From Nissolia schottii (Eukaryota; Streptophyta; Magnoliopsida; Fabales; Fabaceae), in NCBI GenBank assembly GCA_003254905.1, contig QANU01103674.1:172009-236008 (forward strand): a stretch of 64,000 bases of DNA, in the 5' to 3' direction. Below, in pieces: positions 11,555-36,100 of the stretch. Made by a program: the position numbers and the translations under genes. Within the stretch, counting starts at the first letter, position 1. Every line of letters starts with the position of its first letter. The notes beneath the pieces were generated by a model that saw nothing but the letters and a program-made list of their open reading frames with translations, ran no database searches and was not told the DNA's origin.

Positions 11555-13080
11555 TAGCAAAATAAATGTTATTATTAATTATTCTTAGGGAAGAGAAAAT
11601 AAGTAGGAGGCCTTGAAAAGTTGTTACTAATTACGTACATCTTATGTTTCATTATGAATAGATTTTGGTTTTCTTTTACCTAATATCACTTTTGAAGGGT
11701 TTGGTTTTGGCCTCAAGTGTCTATATTAGTTAGCAATGGTATAAAAAAAACCAAAGAATCCTTCGCTGTTAATTATTCTGTTGCATGAGTATGCTAGGAG
11801 CCAAAGGCAACCAACTTAGAGAATTTTAAAACAGCTCATTGTTACATGTCTTGAAAGGACAAGTACTAGCAAGCATGACATCAATCATTGAATCATCATA
11901 CATACCCGTACTTAATAAAAAAAGTTATATGTGACATAGTACTACTATATACCAAAATACTCGTGCTTAAGTTCCTTAACATTTGCAGTGATTATGTGAA
12001 TTATAAAATTAACTATGTTCTTTAACCCTTTACCAAAACAGAGATGTTAATTGATCTTTCTATTCGGCAAGAAGTTTATAGCTGCGAAAACTTTGCGTCT
12101 ATTTATGCCTACGACGCATCTTGACGAAAACGCAGAACAAAACAACTGATATATCACTTGAATTTCCCATTCAATGGTGGAAAAACCGCGGTTAACAAAG
12201 ATACTATATATGTCCATTCAGTATGAAAATGACATGTTGATGACATTATTATTTTATCTAGTTATTCAACAACCAATTTTATTGTTTAAACCTATTTATT
12301 TGATCCTTCTAGTTTCAGCAGAGGAAATAATGCAAACCTCAAAAGTTTTCTAGAAAGGAAAAAAATTAAAAATCTCTACCTTGAAGCGAATTCTTTTATC
12401 ACAATGTTTCGGTTACAGATTTCATTTTAATTTGGCGTGAAGGAACATTACAACGGACCACACATTGCCACTTTACGGATTAATTTATTTTCCCCCACAA
12501 CTACTACTAAAGTTTTTTTTTTTAAATTGTATAATAATAATGCAAATTAGCCATTTTTTTCTTATTATATTAACAAAAAATAAACGGTAAAATGGACCCC
12601 ACGTGTGCCTTTTCTCCCCTTCTATTGTTGAATCCTGAAACAGCTGGACTTGAGGAAGACGAAGAAGATCGAAGACTTGCCTTACACACTATATCAGCTA
12701 CAGCTTTAGATTCAGCTTCCTGCATCATCAAACTAACGTTAAAAACTCCCAATAACCTTTTTTTTTTTTTTTTTACCTTTTCGGTTTTCTATTTTCAAAT
12801 TTATCAACAGAGCACAACGTTGTAACCACATAAAGGGAAGTGTTTTGGAATCTCTCTGTCGGTTACACCTCTTTCTTCTTTCGAGCTAGCTAGCTAGCTA
12901 GCCCACAGAGAGAATATCTTAAAGGAACCGCTTTCGGAGTGAAGGAACAACAACAGCACCTGGTTCTGTTTTGTGGGTCGATTTCAAGTTTCGATTTTTC
13001 GTTCACTTTCCTCTGTTTGATTGAGAAGGTGAACAGAGAGAGAAGCAAGACTTAAGTTGGGGCTGATTGGTGGGAAGGTT
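11555..13080. other. Intergenic stretch with the kinase promoter and 5' leader
   Basis: AT-rich with no convincing coding region. A possible AATAAA polyadenylation signal for TMM lies at about 11560. Near the kinase there is a poly-T run at about 12759-12773 and a GCTA tandem (about 12885-12902), probably within the promoter or 5' leader. Confidence 0.55.
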
Positions 13081-15469
13081 ATGGCTTTTTGCCCAATCTT
13101 TTGTTGCGGGAATGGTTCGGATGGGTATGAAAGTGCTTCATTTGTCTCTAGTTCAAGATTTACTGTTCATTTGTTATCTGTTTCTTTTTTACTTTGTTGT
13201 TGTAATTGTTCTGGATCAGATATTTGTCTCATATTAATTGGAATCCGTTCTTTATTTATTTATGTATTTATTTTTGAGGAAAATGAATATTAGTGAGGAT
13301 TTTAGAATCTAGGTTTAGCTCAGATTCCTGGAATTGAAACTACTGTGCTGGAAGACTCTATTAAAGCTTAATATGGTAGTTAAACACTCAAGTGAAAACT
13401 AGAGAGGGATCTCTTAACGGCTTAATTAACATAATACACCAAGGTGCATGTTTCATTGATCCCATGCCTGCAGTCTTTTTTTCCAAGTACAGTTTTGGAT
13501 TGAACTCTTGCTTTAATAGATAGCTGATATCGGAGTTTTTCTACAAATGCAGCAAGGCAAGAGGGAAGAAACAACCTCCATGGCGGGTGTTCTCTTTGAA
13601 GGAATTACATTCAGCTACAAATAATTTTAACTACGATAACAAACTCGGCGAAGGTGGATTCGGTAGTGTCTACTGGGGCCAACTCTGGGATGGATCACAA
13701 GTAGGACAATGCTTTCTCTTTTATTCTTTGTTGCATCAACAAATCTGCTTATGGTTATTCTTGATTGTTCTAGCTGTGGTTGCTAAAGCTGAGTTGTTTG
13801 CAATGGTTAATTAACTTAACAGGATAGTTTGTCTTTTGATGGCATATTGCTTTTAGCTGAAGATATCCTTTCTATTTACCAACTATTAAGGCCGTTTGAT
13901 ATCTTAGTTGCATCTTGAGGTCAACTTTAGCAGATTGAAACATGTCACAAAAGTTTTCCAAAAGCTTTCTCTTAGATTGTGATTGATCAAATTAGGGTAG
14001 AGTGGGTGGGAAGGGGAAATTGACGTGCTTCTGGCATCTCCAGTGGCTTCTTTTTTCTGTTGCAGCAATCCTTAAATGTAACTATAGAAGTTATCTTATA
14101 ATGATTTGTGGATGAATGTTAACAACAAGATGCCTTGGTTTCTTTGTTGATACCATTTTTTTGTTTTTCGTTATTGGATTATTTGTTAATACTATAATAG
14201 AGAATAACTGGTTTCTTTTAATAGATGATTCTTTAGACTTATTGGCTTTGATTTGACCTTATGGAGCTATTTCTAGAACACGAGATCAAAAGTTTGGGGC
14301 TTAATGCTGTGAAACCATTTGATATAGACATTGCAGCTAGTGTGTGTGATGAAGCTATTTTAAATGTGCTAATTGCCAGCACATTATTATAGCTATGTAA
14401 CATTTTCCTGTTTTCTGAGATATCTTCAGACAGGCTGCTTGTTGTTCTGTGTATTTTGATCTATGTGAGATGCAGATTGCAGTGAAAAGGTTGAAAGTTT
14501 GGAGCAACAAAGCAGACATGGAATTTGCTGTTGAAGTTGAGATATTGGCAAGAGTCCGACACAAGAACCTTCTTAGTCTACGTGGCTATTGTGCTGAAGG
14601 TCAAGAACGGTTAATTGTATACGACTATATGCCGAACTTGAGCCTACTCTCTCATCTTCATGGGCAGCACTCGGTCGAATGCCTTCTCGATTGGAACCGA
14701 CGGATGACAATTGCACTCGGATCTGCTGAGGGAATTGTGTGAGTACTAACTTGACTTTCTTTTCACTTTTAATGCACTTATGCAACTGTCACTATGATAA
14801 CACAAAAATTCAATTACGTTCAGATATCTTCACCACCAAGCAACACCACATATCATTCACAGAGACATCAAGGCAAGCAATGTGTTATTGGATTCAGATT
14901 TTCAAGCAAGAGTTGCTGATTTTGGTTTTGCTAAGTTGATCCCTGATGGGGCAACACATGTGACTACTAGAGTTAAGGGCACCCTCGGCTACCTTGCACC
15001 AGAATATGCTATGTTAGGTAAGGCAAATGAGAGTTGTGATGTCTACAGTTTTGGAGTTCTCCTTCTAGAACTTGCCAGTGGCAGAAAACCACTTGAAAAG
15101 CTCAGTAACACAATGAAGCGAACAATTAGTGATTGGGCGCTGCCATTTGCTTGTGAGAAGAAATTTAGTGAACTTGCAGATCCAAGACTTAATGGTAACT
15201 ATGTGGAGGAAGAGCTTAAAAGGGTTGTTTTGGTTGGTCTTGTATGTACACAGAGTCAGCCTGAGAAGAGACCAACCATGCTTGAGGTGGTAGAACTGTT
15301 GAAGGGAGAATCCAACGATAAGTTGTCTCAGCTGGAGATTAATGAACTCTTCAACAGTTCTCCAGATGTGGGACTTGATGACGGAACATCAGCCGCCGAA
15401 GGCAGTTCAGACTTCATCTCAGAAGAGAAGGAATCAAAATATGAACGAGAAGAGACTCCAGGGCTATGA
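13081..15469 (+). CDS. PTI1-like receptor-like cytoplasmic kinase (At3g15890 type)
   Basis: Four exons: 13081-13124, 13553-13700, 14476-14738 and 14824-15469. The sum is 1101 nt, or 366 residues. The product matches the PTI1-like tyrosine-protein kinase annotated at Arabidopsis At3g15890. The kinase fold is complete: glycine loop GEGGFGSV, lysine in AVKRL, catalytic HRDIKASN, DFGFAK and APEYA, so it should be active on Ser/Thr. The N-terminus (MAFCPIFCCGNG) is cysteine-rich, as in PTI1 relatives that are S-acylated to the plasma membrane. That location is inference. There is no signal peptide or transmembrane segment. The start is the ATG at 13081, since the in-frame sequence upstream has only a TTG. 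The short carboxyl tail is acidic. Confidence 0.92.
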
Positions 15470-16199
15470 ACTGTGCAAAAAATACAGAATTATTATGAAT
15501 TTGATGTGTTGAAGTACAGATTGTGAAGTTTTCAGGATTTTCGTTTTAGCTTGTGTTAAAACAGACACTGGGTAGAGAATGCCACACTATGGCTGTGACT
15601 GAAGTATTCAAAAATGTTAAAAAAGCTGAAGAGTTGAGATTTGATGTGCTCACTGCATAGATTGTGAAGTTTTCATGATTGTAATTTTTTCACTTTGCTG
15701 CCAGAAAAGGCTTGGCATTAATTTATTTTTGCGAAACTAACGTCTGTTTTTGCAATCCATTGCTACGCAGGAGCCCAAAATCATTCCGGCAGTAAAATAC
15801 TAAAATCTACGGTTCTAAACAGAAATAAATTGGAATCACAGCTATAGAAACTGTTATGAAATCATATAAATTTTCAGATGAGCTTCTCAGCAAGTCTACA
15901 CCAACAAAAAGATAATGATAAATGCCGCATAGTATGAGGTTTTTTGCAATTAGATAAGATAGTTGCTTGTCTGGCAAAAAAACATGAAATCCAAAACCTC
16001 GAACCTATATGCAAAAGCTAGGCTCTATTAAACTGTGGGCTCGCAATTCTGTCAAACATATTTACAAAGCAGTGATACCGTTTCTACAACCACCCAAAGG
16101 ATGAACTAGCAAAAGAAAATACAACAAATTCTGACGTGTTTCGAAGGCCAGAGCCACTTAATGGCATGCCACTTTGTTTAAACTATACATTTGTATCTT
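15470..16199. other. Convergent 3' region between the kinase and PRP8
   Basis: Holds the 3' ends of two tail-to-tail genes. AT-rich, with no other gene seen. Confidence 0.55.
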
Positions 16200-27412
<11,213 letters not shown>

Positions 27413-27550
27413 CTTGAAGAATAGTGTGTATCAGAGCTAAAAACTCTCGGGAATTCGACGAACGAAGTTATGAAAAGTGCGATTAGAATGAGTTTCAGTG
27501 CGTGCTCGCTCCTGTGGATTTAACGATGAAGAGCCTTAGATGGAGGGTTC

Positions 27551-27783
27551 TAGGGTTTATCAGTGGAATCTGAGGAGCGAAATGGAGACTCGCTCAGACT
27601 CGGCTGAGAGGAACTAAAATTTCCGGGTTTGCATTATTGCGTTTGGTTTTATTGAATGGCTATGGCGGTCGCACGTGCCGCCACGGTGAATGCCGCCCAC
27701 CCACACTTGGGCTGCATCATTTTTGGCCCAATATTATTAGTAGCAAATTTCAGAGATGTCTGTTCAATTTTCATAGGCCCAAT
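27551..27783. promoter_or_regulatory. Telobox and two GGCCCAAT elements upstream of PRP8
   Basis: A telobox (AAACCCTA on the gene strand, 27551-27558) sits about 140 bp before the PRP8 ATG. Two GGCCCAAT copies lie at 27725-27732 and 27776-27783. This pairing is the known plant site II/telobox arrangement of genes driven by TCP and telobox-binding factors in dividing cells. Function is inferred from motif and position only. Confidence 0.55.
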
Positions 27784-29669
27784 ATTCTGTGACAGCAACA
27801 AAAGTAGCCTCAACTATTTAAATTATTTATTTATAAGATTTCAAGACTCTTTAATTTATTTAGTAATTGGGAAGATTTTTAGAAATACATTTGGGAAGAA
27901 ATATAACTATCTTAATAAAAATGTGGAACTGAAAACAAGGAAAATTTACATTGATCTTTTAATAGATTTGTTGATATTTGTACTTATATCTTATTAATTT
28001 GAGTCAATATTTATCTTAGGCTCTAAAGTTGTAAAGTCCCTTTGATTTTTAATAATTAAGAAATAAAATTTTAGTCCCAAAAATAATAAATTGTGAGTTG
28101 CTTTAATCTTTGATAACCATAACAATTTTACTCACCTTTCGAGTAATACTTGTAATTTGGTGGACATTGGAAAAGGTTTTTTTTTTTAGATAATAAGAAT
28201 GGTATAAAACTTCTTTACTCGTTCATTAAGCGAGGTGGGAGACAAGGGTCTCTTTATTTTCTACGAGAAGGGACAAGGATAATCATGTTTGACATGTTAC
28301 AATTTAGATTGTGTTTAGAAAACTTCAATCTTATTAAATTTTGAGAAATTTTTAACAAATATGATTAGAAATTACTTTAGTTTTTTTCTTTTAATTAAAA
28401 TAATTAATAATATATTGGATATCCATAGCAATTTGCACGTACCAATTTATTTGTTGAAAGAAAAATGCTTGAGCGACTTAACAAGAAATCTTGCTCACCG
28501 TTATGAATAATATTTGGTATTTTTTTTTCTTATTTTATCCATAAAAATACAAAATATTATTTGTAAAAGTGAAAATTTTGATTTGATGTTTGATTTGTTA
28601 TGTCTTTTAAATATGATAAATGACAATAATGTAAGATAATTTTTATCAATAGGTTGGGGGACCATTTCCCACCTATTGCCATTCTGAATCTTTGTCTACA
28701 TTTAGATGAATGTATAATAAACGTGAAAGTAATTGAGACTAAAAAATAATTGTGACAACACATCATGTTAAAAAATGTAATCATGGCATCACTTAATGCT
28801 TTAAATTTAACTTGCTTTCAGACTCTCAGTTTGTAATCTCAAGTGTTTTCTAAAAAACAATGTTATATAATATGATAGTTTTCAGTTTGAAAGTATGCGA
28901 CAGTTCACACTAACCAATGAAAATGGGCCAAGAGTTGAAGAAAAAGAGAAGGAAAAAATTGGGGGAAATTTGTGATGCTCCAAACAATCAAAAGTATCGT
29001 ACATATTACAAGATATAAATAGTAAAGGCGTAAAACATTTTTTTTTCTCATAATTCATTTGTTGACACAACTTTATTTGTGGTATTGATTATTGTATCAA
29101 CCTCGTTTAATGTGACAATGCAATAATTAAAATTGAATTAAGGATTAATGTGACACAAATTTTACAATTTTACCTATTATTATTTTTTAAAATTTTTAGA
29201 GATTATATTTAATTTACATGCACTATATGATTCAATCCATGTCCACATCAATAAATTTTATTGAGTATCATATTATGCTCTAATAACATACATGCACATA
29301 TAAATACGATTGCATGAGTTATTCTCTACCATGCTAAAGAATTTCAAGTCTCATCTAACTCGTTTTTTCATGGTAAATAGTTTAATGACTTTATCTAACC
29401 CTAGAGCAAAACAATTCTCATCTAAAAGATTCCATGTCCAAAAGGAGAAACTTTCCATGGAGGGGTATAAAACCTTGGTTTTTCATCTCGCAAGAGGCAA
29501 CAAGCCCCCCGGTATAATTTGTGAGGAACATCACCGATCCAAGAGAATAATATAATACTCTGAATGGCAGAGGAACCTAACCCTCTCAGCCCCCCAAAGA
29601 CATCATCATAATCAATCACCACAAGAAAAGAAATCCCAACCCATCCTCCAACTCCAAACGTTTGGCAGC
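27784..29669. other. AT-rich intergenic region between PRP8 and the CUE gene
   Basis: Very AT-rich. Several short reading frames lie here on both strands, but none resembles a protein family. No tRNA, clear transposon end or long repeat was found. Confidence 0.5.
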
Positions 29670-29696
29670 AACCCTAACCCTAACCCTATATATCTC
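29670..29696 (+). promoter_or_regulatory. Triple telobox and TATA-like element upstream of the CUE gene
   Basis: AACCCTAACCCTAACCCTA at 29670-29688 is three tandem CCCTAA units directly followed by TATATAT. It lies about 125-140 bp before the ATG, a usual place for a core promoter. The six-base unit differs from the seven-base plant telomere repeat, so it is a motif cluster rather than telomere DNA. Confidence 0.6.
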
Positions 29697-29811
29697 CATT
29701 TCTATCATTTTTGGATAATCTCATTCGGATTGATTTGGTATTTTGGGGAAGAAAAAACACCGAAGAAGAAGAAGAAGAAGAGGTATATTTGATTATTATA
29801 GTGATTGAACG

Positions 29812-31817
29812 ATGTCTGCTGCGGTGTGCGGAAGCAAGAGATCCTTCTTCGAAGACCTTCCTCCTTCTCCTCCAACAGTTTCCAAGAGGCTGCGCTGCTC
29901 CTCCTCCTCCCCCATTCGCCTCTCCCTTCACTCTCTCCTCGATAACCTTCGTCCTCTCTTCCCTCATATGGACGACCAGGTTTTCTCTGTCTCTCTCTCT
30001 CTCTCTCTCTCTCGTTTTCTATATCATCCTTTAATCCGTGTAATTTGTTGTAACTGTAATTCTATCTGAAAATTTCAGGTGCTCGAGAGAGCGCTGCAAG
30101 AATGTGGAAATGACCTAGATGCTGCTATCATGAAATTGAACGGCCTTTGCTTGGGATCTGCAGATGAAAACTCTGCTGCTCCTCAACAACCTGAGCCTGC
30201 CGTCGAGACAGGTCCGATTGATTGTTTCGATGTTCCGATGGAAAATTAGGGATTGTTAATTTTAGTCTCTAGGCGAATGTCGCATGATTTAATAAAAGAT
30301 ATTCTAGAAATGCATTGTTCGGTGGGATAGTTTATCTGTTTGTATGCCTAATAATCACCAAATTACACGAGTTTGATAATTTGAATTGGATGTTCATGGT
30401 GCTGCATTCATTATTACTGTTACTTTGGAATGGCCGTTTGTGTCTTGTTAATGATAAATTGACGGATTTTTGACAATCTTGTAGGTGCTTTGGAAGATAA
30501 TGTTATTGGGGATGCTTCTGGGAACCAGTCAGCTGCCAACAACCTTCCTGCTAATGGAGCGGAATGGATTGACTTGTTCGTTAGAGAAATGACGTATGCT
30601 ACTAGTGTTGATGACGCTAGAGCCCGCGCTGCTAGGCTGCTTGAGGTTCTGGAGAATTCGATCAGCGGTCATGCAAGTTCCGAGGCAACAAGTGCTCTTC
30701 GCAAGGTATACATGTTCATGCTCATGTTCATGCTCTCTGAGGTTTTGACGTCTTTCCTGTAGCCAAGTAATTGGCCGTTGCACCTAAATGTATGATATAT
30801 GATATGCAAGAGGCATTATTGATAATGGTGGTACAAAATTAAGAATTGAAGTGTTGATCTCGTGTAGTAATTGTCATAATTTTCATTTTCAGGAAAACTT
30901 GATGCTGAAGGAGCAAATTGAATTGGTGACTAAGGAAAAAAATTGTTTCAAGAGTGCTTTTAGAATCCAACTTGATCGGCTCTCCGATTATGAGGAAAAA
31001 AACCAAGAGCTGCAGCAGTTGAAGCAGCTGGTGTCTCAATACCAGGAGCAGATCAGAACCCTCGAGGTCAGACTCAGCTTTGTCCCATTTCTGTTTACAC
31101 AGTTCACCCCTTGATCAAACCATTTCAATATTCTCAATAGTTTTGAAATTCAACTGGTATCTACAAAAAAATACAAATTCATTTCCTTTGGAAAATGAGA
31201 GAAAAGGAGGGAATGCATAAATTATCCTATAATATTAACTTAGTTCCTTGAATAATGATAATGGAGATTGGTGGTCAGTTCCCGAAGCATGATTTTGGTA
31301 GGATACCGATACATTGAAATGTGTCCAAGGGCCTTGCACTAGCTGCCATGTAATTTTACTCCTCCTTGTGCAATTGAAACTTGATAGTTAATCCACTATC
31401 TACTATCAATCTAGGAACTTACTGGTGAGTGTAGAAATTTTTCACAGGTCATCTCCAAATTTTGTGCCTTCTGCCAACTGTACTGATGTTGAAAAGAGGG
31501 TGGTGCAAATGAATGCATTGGATCTTGACCTAAAATAATACTTCATATTGAAATTGCTCCATTGGTAGCTACTTTAACTTCAGGCTCTAAGCATTAGTAG
31601 GGAAATGGCGGATGAAAATCTTGGATAACAATCTCCTCCCCAAAAATTGTCTTATTATTGTTTTTCTTCTTATTATTGTCATTCTTCTGGTGAGTGCTGA
31701 GGAGTAATTTATCTATGGCTTTGTTGACAGGTGAATAACTATGCGTTGCGAATGCATTTGAATCAGGCTCAGCAGTACAACCCCTTTCCTGGCCATTTCC
31801 CTCCCGATGCTTTCTAA
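29812..31817 (+). CDS. CUE-domain, coiled-coil protein (At1g80040-like)
   Basis: Five exons: 29812-29979, 30079-30211, 30485-30705, 30893-31066 and 31731-31817. The sum is 783 nt, or 260 residues, with phases in agreement. Residues about 35-75 form a CUE-type ubiquitin-binding fold: LLDNLRPLFPHMDDQVLE, then a second helix LQECGNDLDAAIMKL. The middle (exon 3) is helical around WIDLFVREM. Exon 4 is a strong coiled coil rich in Glu, Gln and Lys. The carboxyl end is short and aromatic (NPFPGHFPPDAF). It resembles the plant family annotated as ubiquitin-system component CUE, such as Arabidopsis At1g80040. Its cellular role is not known to me. It probably binds ubiquitin or a ubiquitinated partner. 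Intron 1 starts with a CT microsatellite. Confidence 0.87.
29988..30014. repeat. (CT)n microsatellite at the start of a CUE-gene intron
   Basis: About 12 CT units lie 9-35 bp after the donor site of intron 1. In the RNA this is a CU-rich tract of the kind bound by polypyrimidine-tract-binding proteins. Confidence 0.85.
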
Positions 31818-33137
31818 CGCAATCAATGCATAGAATATCATAAAAGAGGCAGCGAAATAGAGCTGCACCTGCTTAATTATGTTTGGTCTTTTATACAGAA
31901 GAGTGTATTGTTATTGTTACAGTTTGTGTAGCTCCTGTAGATCAAGGAATTGTAGCTGTTCCTAGTTCAGGGGTAATTCTATATTATCAATCTGAAATAG
32001 ATTTGACGACATTACGAGTTTATGACTCTACAAAGTGATATTATTCGTCAGTTAATTCAATTATTTATTCCTCGCTGTATCTTTTTTTGGCATTAAGTGT
32101 ATTATGAGAATGTTCAAGACCAGCTTGGCAGAGTGGATTACTGATAATTATGTTTTGTTGCTCTTCTTAAGAGATTGCTTTGGTAGTGGCTGTTATAAAG
32201 TCATCTATCTTGATTTCCAATATAGATTCGATCTACCGGTTATCTCTCGTGTGGCTTGATCAGAGTCATGCTGATGATTTTCGTTGCATTATTGAAACAA
32301 TTCTAATGCTACAAATCTACACGACAAATTTTGCTATGTATGAGTAATTATGTTTCAATTTGTAAAATCAAACATCAATCTGAATGAAAACTTAAACCAA
32401 TATCTCGTCTCGAATATTGTTAAGGCATCATATTCGATTGAAATTCAGATTATACGATTAAAATCCGAATCAGCATTTGAAAATCAATGGCCGGCAGCTC
32501 ACATAGTAACACGGGTTGTGCTAATTTTACTAGGCAAGTTTTACGACTCAAGATTTTTGCTCTCATCAGTGTCCTTACTGTCATATATAAAGAGGTTGTT
32601 TACGTGACTAAAATCTACAGCCACTATTCATTGCACTAGAGTTCACAATATTCCTTAGCATCAAAAAAAGTTCACAATATTCCTGAGGTCATAGTTTCAA
32701 TTGAAAATTTTTTAGCCACTTCAAAAGTTCCTTGTTTGGTTTTGATCTTCCTTCTCAGTTAAAAGTTAGCACGTGCTTTTGTTATTTACATTTTGAGAAC
32801 TTGTTGGACACTTGAATAATGGAATTAGGCTTTTGTCTCTTCCCCTTTCCATCCCAACCCAATGTTGACGTGCATCCTCAGGGCACCACAACTTATCCCG
32901 GTGGTCCCACTAAGTCTCTTCCTTTTCTAGTTTCTACCAATGCGATGCGTAGTTAGGACTATTTTTTCCTGGGCTACCCTTTCCACACCCATTTGTGCCC
33001 AGTTCCACGCACTAGTATAGACTCGAGTCGAGAGTGAGTGGGTAGATAGATAGAGAGAAGAATGATGATGAGCAAAAATAAGCGCTTCCTCCTCTTCGCG
33101 TTGTCTTAGAAATTTTTACACAGTTAAGTCGCATTCA
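31818..33137. other. Intergenic region between the CUE and DnaJ genes
   Basis: Holds the 3' end of the CUE gene and the promoter of the DnaJ gene. No separate gene is supported. Confidence 0.5.
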
Positions 33138-36100
33138 ATGGCCGTTATTTCTCTCTCGCTTCTCCCTTCTCTGCTCCCACCTTCTTCTGCTTCTGCTTCT
33201 GCTTCTGTTTCTTCTTCGTGCTTCTGTGGCGAGATCCATCTCCGCTCACATAAGAGCTTCCTCTCGATTCACTCTGCTTCTGCCCTTTCTTCTTTTCCCT
33301 CGAATTCCAAGTTCTCTGGCAGCGGCCGGCGATTTCACGCCGTGGTTTCTGCTTCCGCCGACTACTATGCCACTCTCGGAGTCCCCAAATCCGCCACCGG
33401 CAAGGAAATCAAAGCCGCTTATCGAAGGTTAGCTCGTCAGGTATCCACTCTTCAATGACGCTATTCCCAATTTATATCTTCCATTTCCTTTTCAAATTGA
33501 TGCTTTAAGCTTCTAGGTATAAACATTCACTTTCACACATTTTGAAATGGGTGTTATGATGCACCTGAAAGTGAAAACATTCCTTCTTGGCCTGATTTTG
33601 TGTTTGTTGTTTTTTTGTCTAGTACCATCCTGATGTGAACAAGGAACCTGGAGCTACTGAGAAGTTCAAGGAGATTAGTGCTGCTTATGAGGTATGCATG
33701 GAAAGTACACTACTGACCACTGAATTTTATGTTAAGCCTCCATTTCGGGACCATTATGCATGTTCAATATCACCTTCAAAAGTAATCGACCGAATTTTTG
33801 TTTTGCGAAATTAGTAGGTGTTTGGTTTAGGGTCCCAACTTGCGTGCCATTTCTCTTTTCTTTTTAGTTTTTGTGGAAAATATTTCATTAGAAGGAGATA
33901 GGCTTTGGTCCTTACTCCTCAATTAAGTTTATTTTACCCATTAAGTAGATGTTCGGCTGCCATTGGCTTGAACCAATAATTTCTTTTGTTTAAATTCCAA
34001 GGCTTTTCTTATTGGAAAGGATGCTTGCCTTAAAATTATTTTTATTAGCTTTCTCGCTTGTTGTAGTAGAATATATGACAGTCTGGCTATGAAAATTGGG
34101 CTAGAGTAACGACCTCCTCCTCTAAACACCTCAATTTTAACTAGGAAGATGACACATTAAATCACAACTGAGCCAAGTTTTAATGCATAGATAAGCAAAA
34201 GTGATTATCATCAAATCATAGGTGTGTATACAGTATACGCTTTTTCCTTTTCTTTTTTCCGGAGTGCTGTGGCTCAAACTCAACATCAAGATCTTTGGTG
34301 GTACTTGTTATTCTCAACCAAGTTGGTGAAGAGGTCTAATAACTCCTGCTGTATTCTTGAACCAGGCCATGAATCTATATCTATTTTATGTAACTGAATT
34401 TATAGTTCTTTTAAATTATGTTTATGAGATAAGCTTTTGAATGCTGAAGTATGACACTGTCAGGTACTATCAGATGATAAAAAGAGGGCTTTGTATGATC
34501 AATATGGCGAGGCAGGAGTTAAAAGTACTGTTGGAGGAGGATCAAGTGCCTATACGGTATTAAATGAATTTTTATTGGTTTCTTATTTTTGTTTCATGTC
34601 TAAGTTTAAGGAGCAATACATATACATATGTAAAAAAATAATGGAAACTTTTTGGTTAGGAGAATTCACAGTTAATAATATACCAATAGCTCCATTCTGG
34701 GAAAAATTGAAATGCATGACAATTGAAGTTGTATTTTACTCTATCTACCCTTCTTTTGCTGTTTTTCTAAGATAAATTTATATTTAACAATGTTTTTCTT
34801 GCAGACTAATCCATTTGACTTATTTGAGACATTTTTTGGGCCAAGCATGGGTGGCTTTGCTGGCATGGATCCTACTGGGTTTGGGACACAACGTCGTAGT
34901 ACTGTTACCAAGGGTCAAGACATCCGGTGAGTTATGCTGTGGTTAGTTGGGTATTTTTCTTTTGTCATGTTTGTCAGGTGAATGATAACTATATTTAGCC
35001 ACATAAAATAAATGTTTCTTGTGCTTGAAAGGATTTAAAATTTAGTTTTTGATAGAGCTCAATGGGCCATGTAGATGATTCCACATAGTGCAACAAGTAA
35101 GGCTTTTATATGTTGTTGGTTGTGATTACTTGTAGTGTTGGAAAACAGGAGGGTTTGAAGAAGATAGAAAGGGAAAACAGAGATATGAGGCAGAAGAAAT
35201 ACATTATTTTATAAATTATTCAGAATGGTTTTGATACGTAAGACTGATTGGGACCATTATTTATACTATTAATTTATGTCAAGTACAAGTGTAGTACCAC
35301 TAGCATGAGGCTAGTCTGATAACACTCATAACATATTAACACAATATTACTTTCTAATGCTCCTCCTCATGCTGGAAGCTTTGCTACTATTTTATAGTAA
35401 CTTTCACAAAAATTGATGCTCAAATACTTCCACATAATCTTTTTACATGGAAAAAGGTATAAGTTTCTACAAATACTAGCTGACAGTCTGGCATTATACT
35501 TTTCAATATTTAATATTTTGATAACATATCATATCACATCAATTCTGTAATCAGAATGTGTGTTTAACAGTTCATGATATGAAACCTTTATAGTTTTCTA
35601 ACTTTTAATGGGAGTTTTATGGAAATTGAGAACACTTGATCCAAATGTCAACAGGTATGATTTCTCCTTGGAGTTTTCTGAGGCAATTTTTGGAACAGAG
35701 AAAGAATTTGAGCTTTCCCATTTGGAAACATGTGAAATCTGTACTGGTACCGGAGCAAAGATAGGTTCCAAGATGAGAATATGTTCAACTTGTGGTGGGA
35801 GGGGTCAGGTGATGAGGACTGAACAAACACCTTTTGGGTTGTTCTCACAGGTAATTTAAGTTCTATGCCTGATGGGTCTGGATATCATCATTATTTTTTC
35901 ATGATATTGTATGTTGTGCTGTTATGAAGAAAAAGATATAAAAACTCTTCATAATCGATACACGGACTGGAGCTTTGACACTTCCTGCTGATGTGAAGAC
36001 CCTCTTCTTGGCTGCATTAAATGGATGTGGAAGAAACAATTAAAACACAGGCCTGTAGAGTATCCCCCTGGTCCCCCAACAAAAAGAAAGAGAAAAACAA

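Noticed and set aside
29640-29690. Interstitial telomere tract
   Set aside because: Only three six-base units, placed at promoter distance. Better read as a telobox cluster.
34927-35654. Possible copia-like LTR piece in a DnaJ intron (CTCCTCCTCATGCTGG text)
   Set aside because: The phrase resembles legume LTR text I remember, but there are no ends, no partner and no coding part, so it was not listed as an element.
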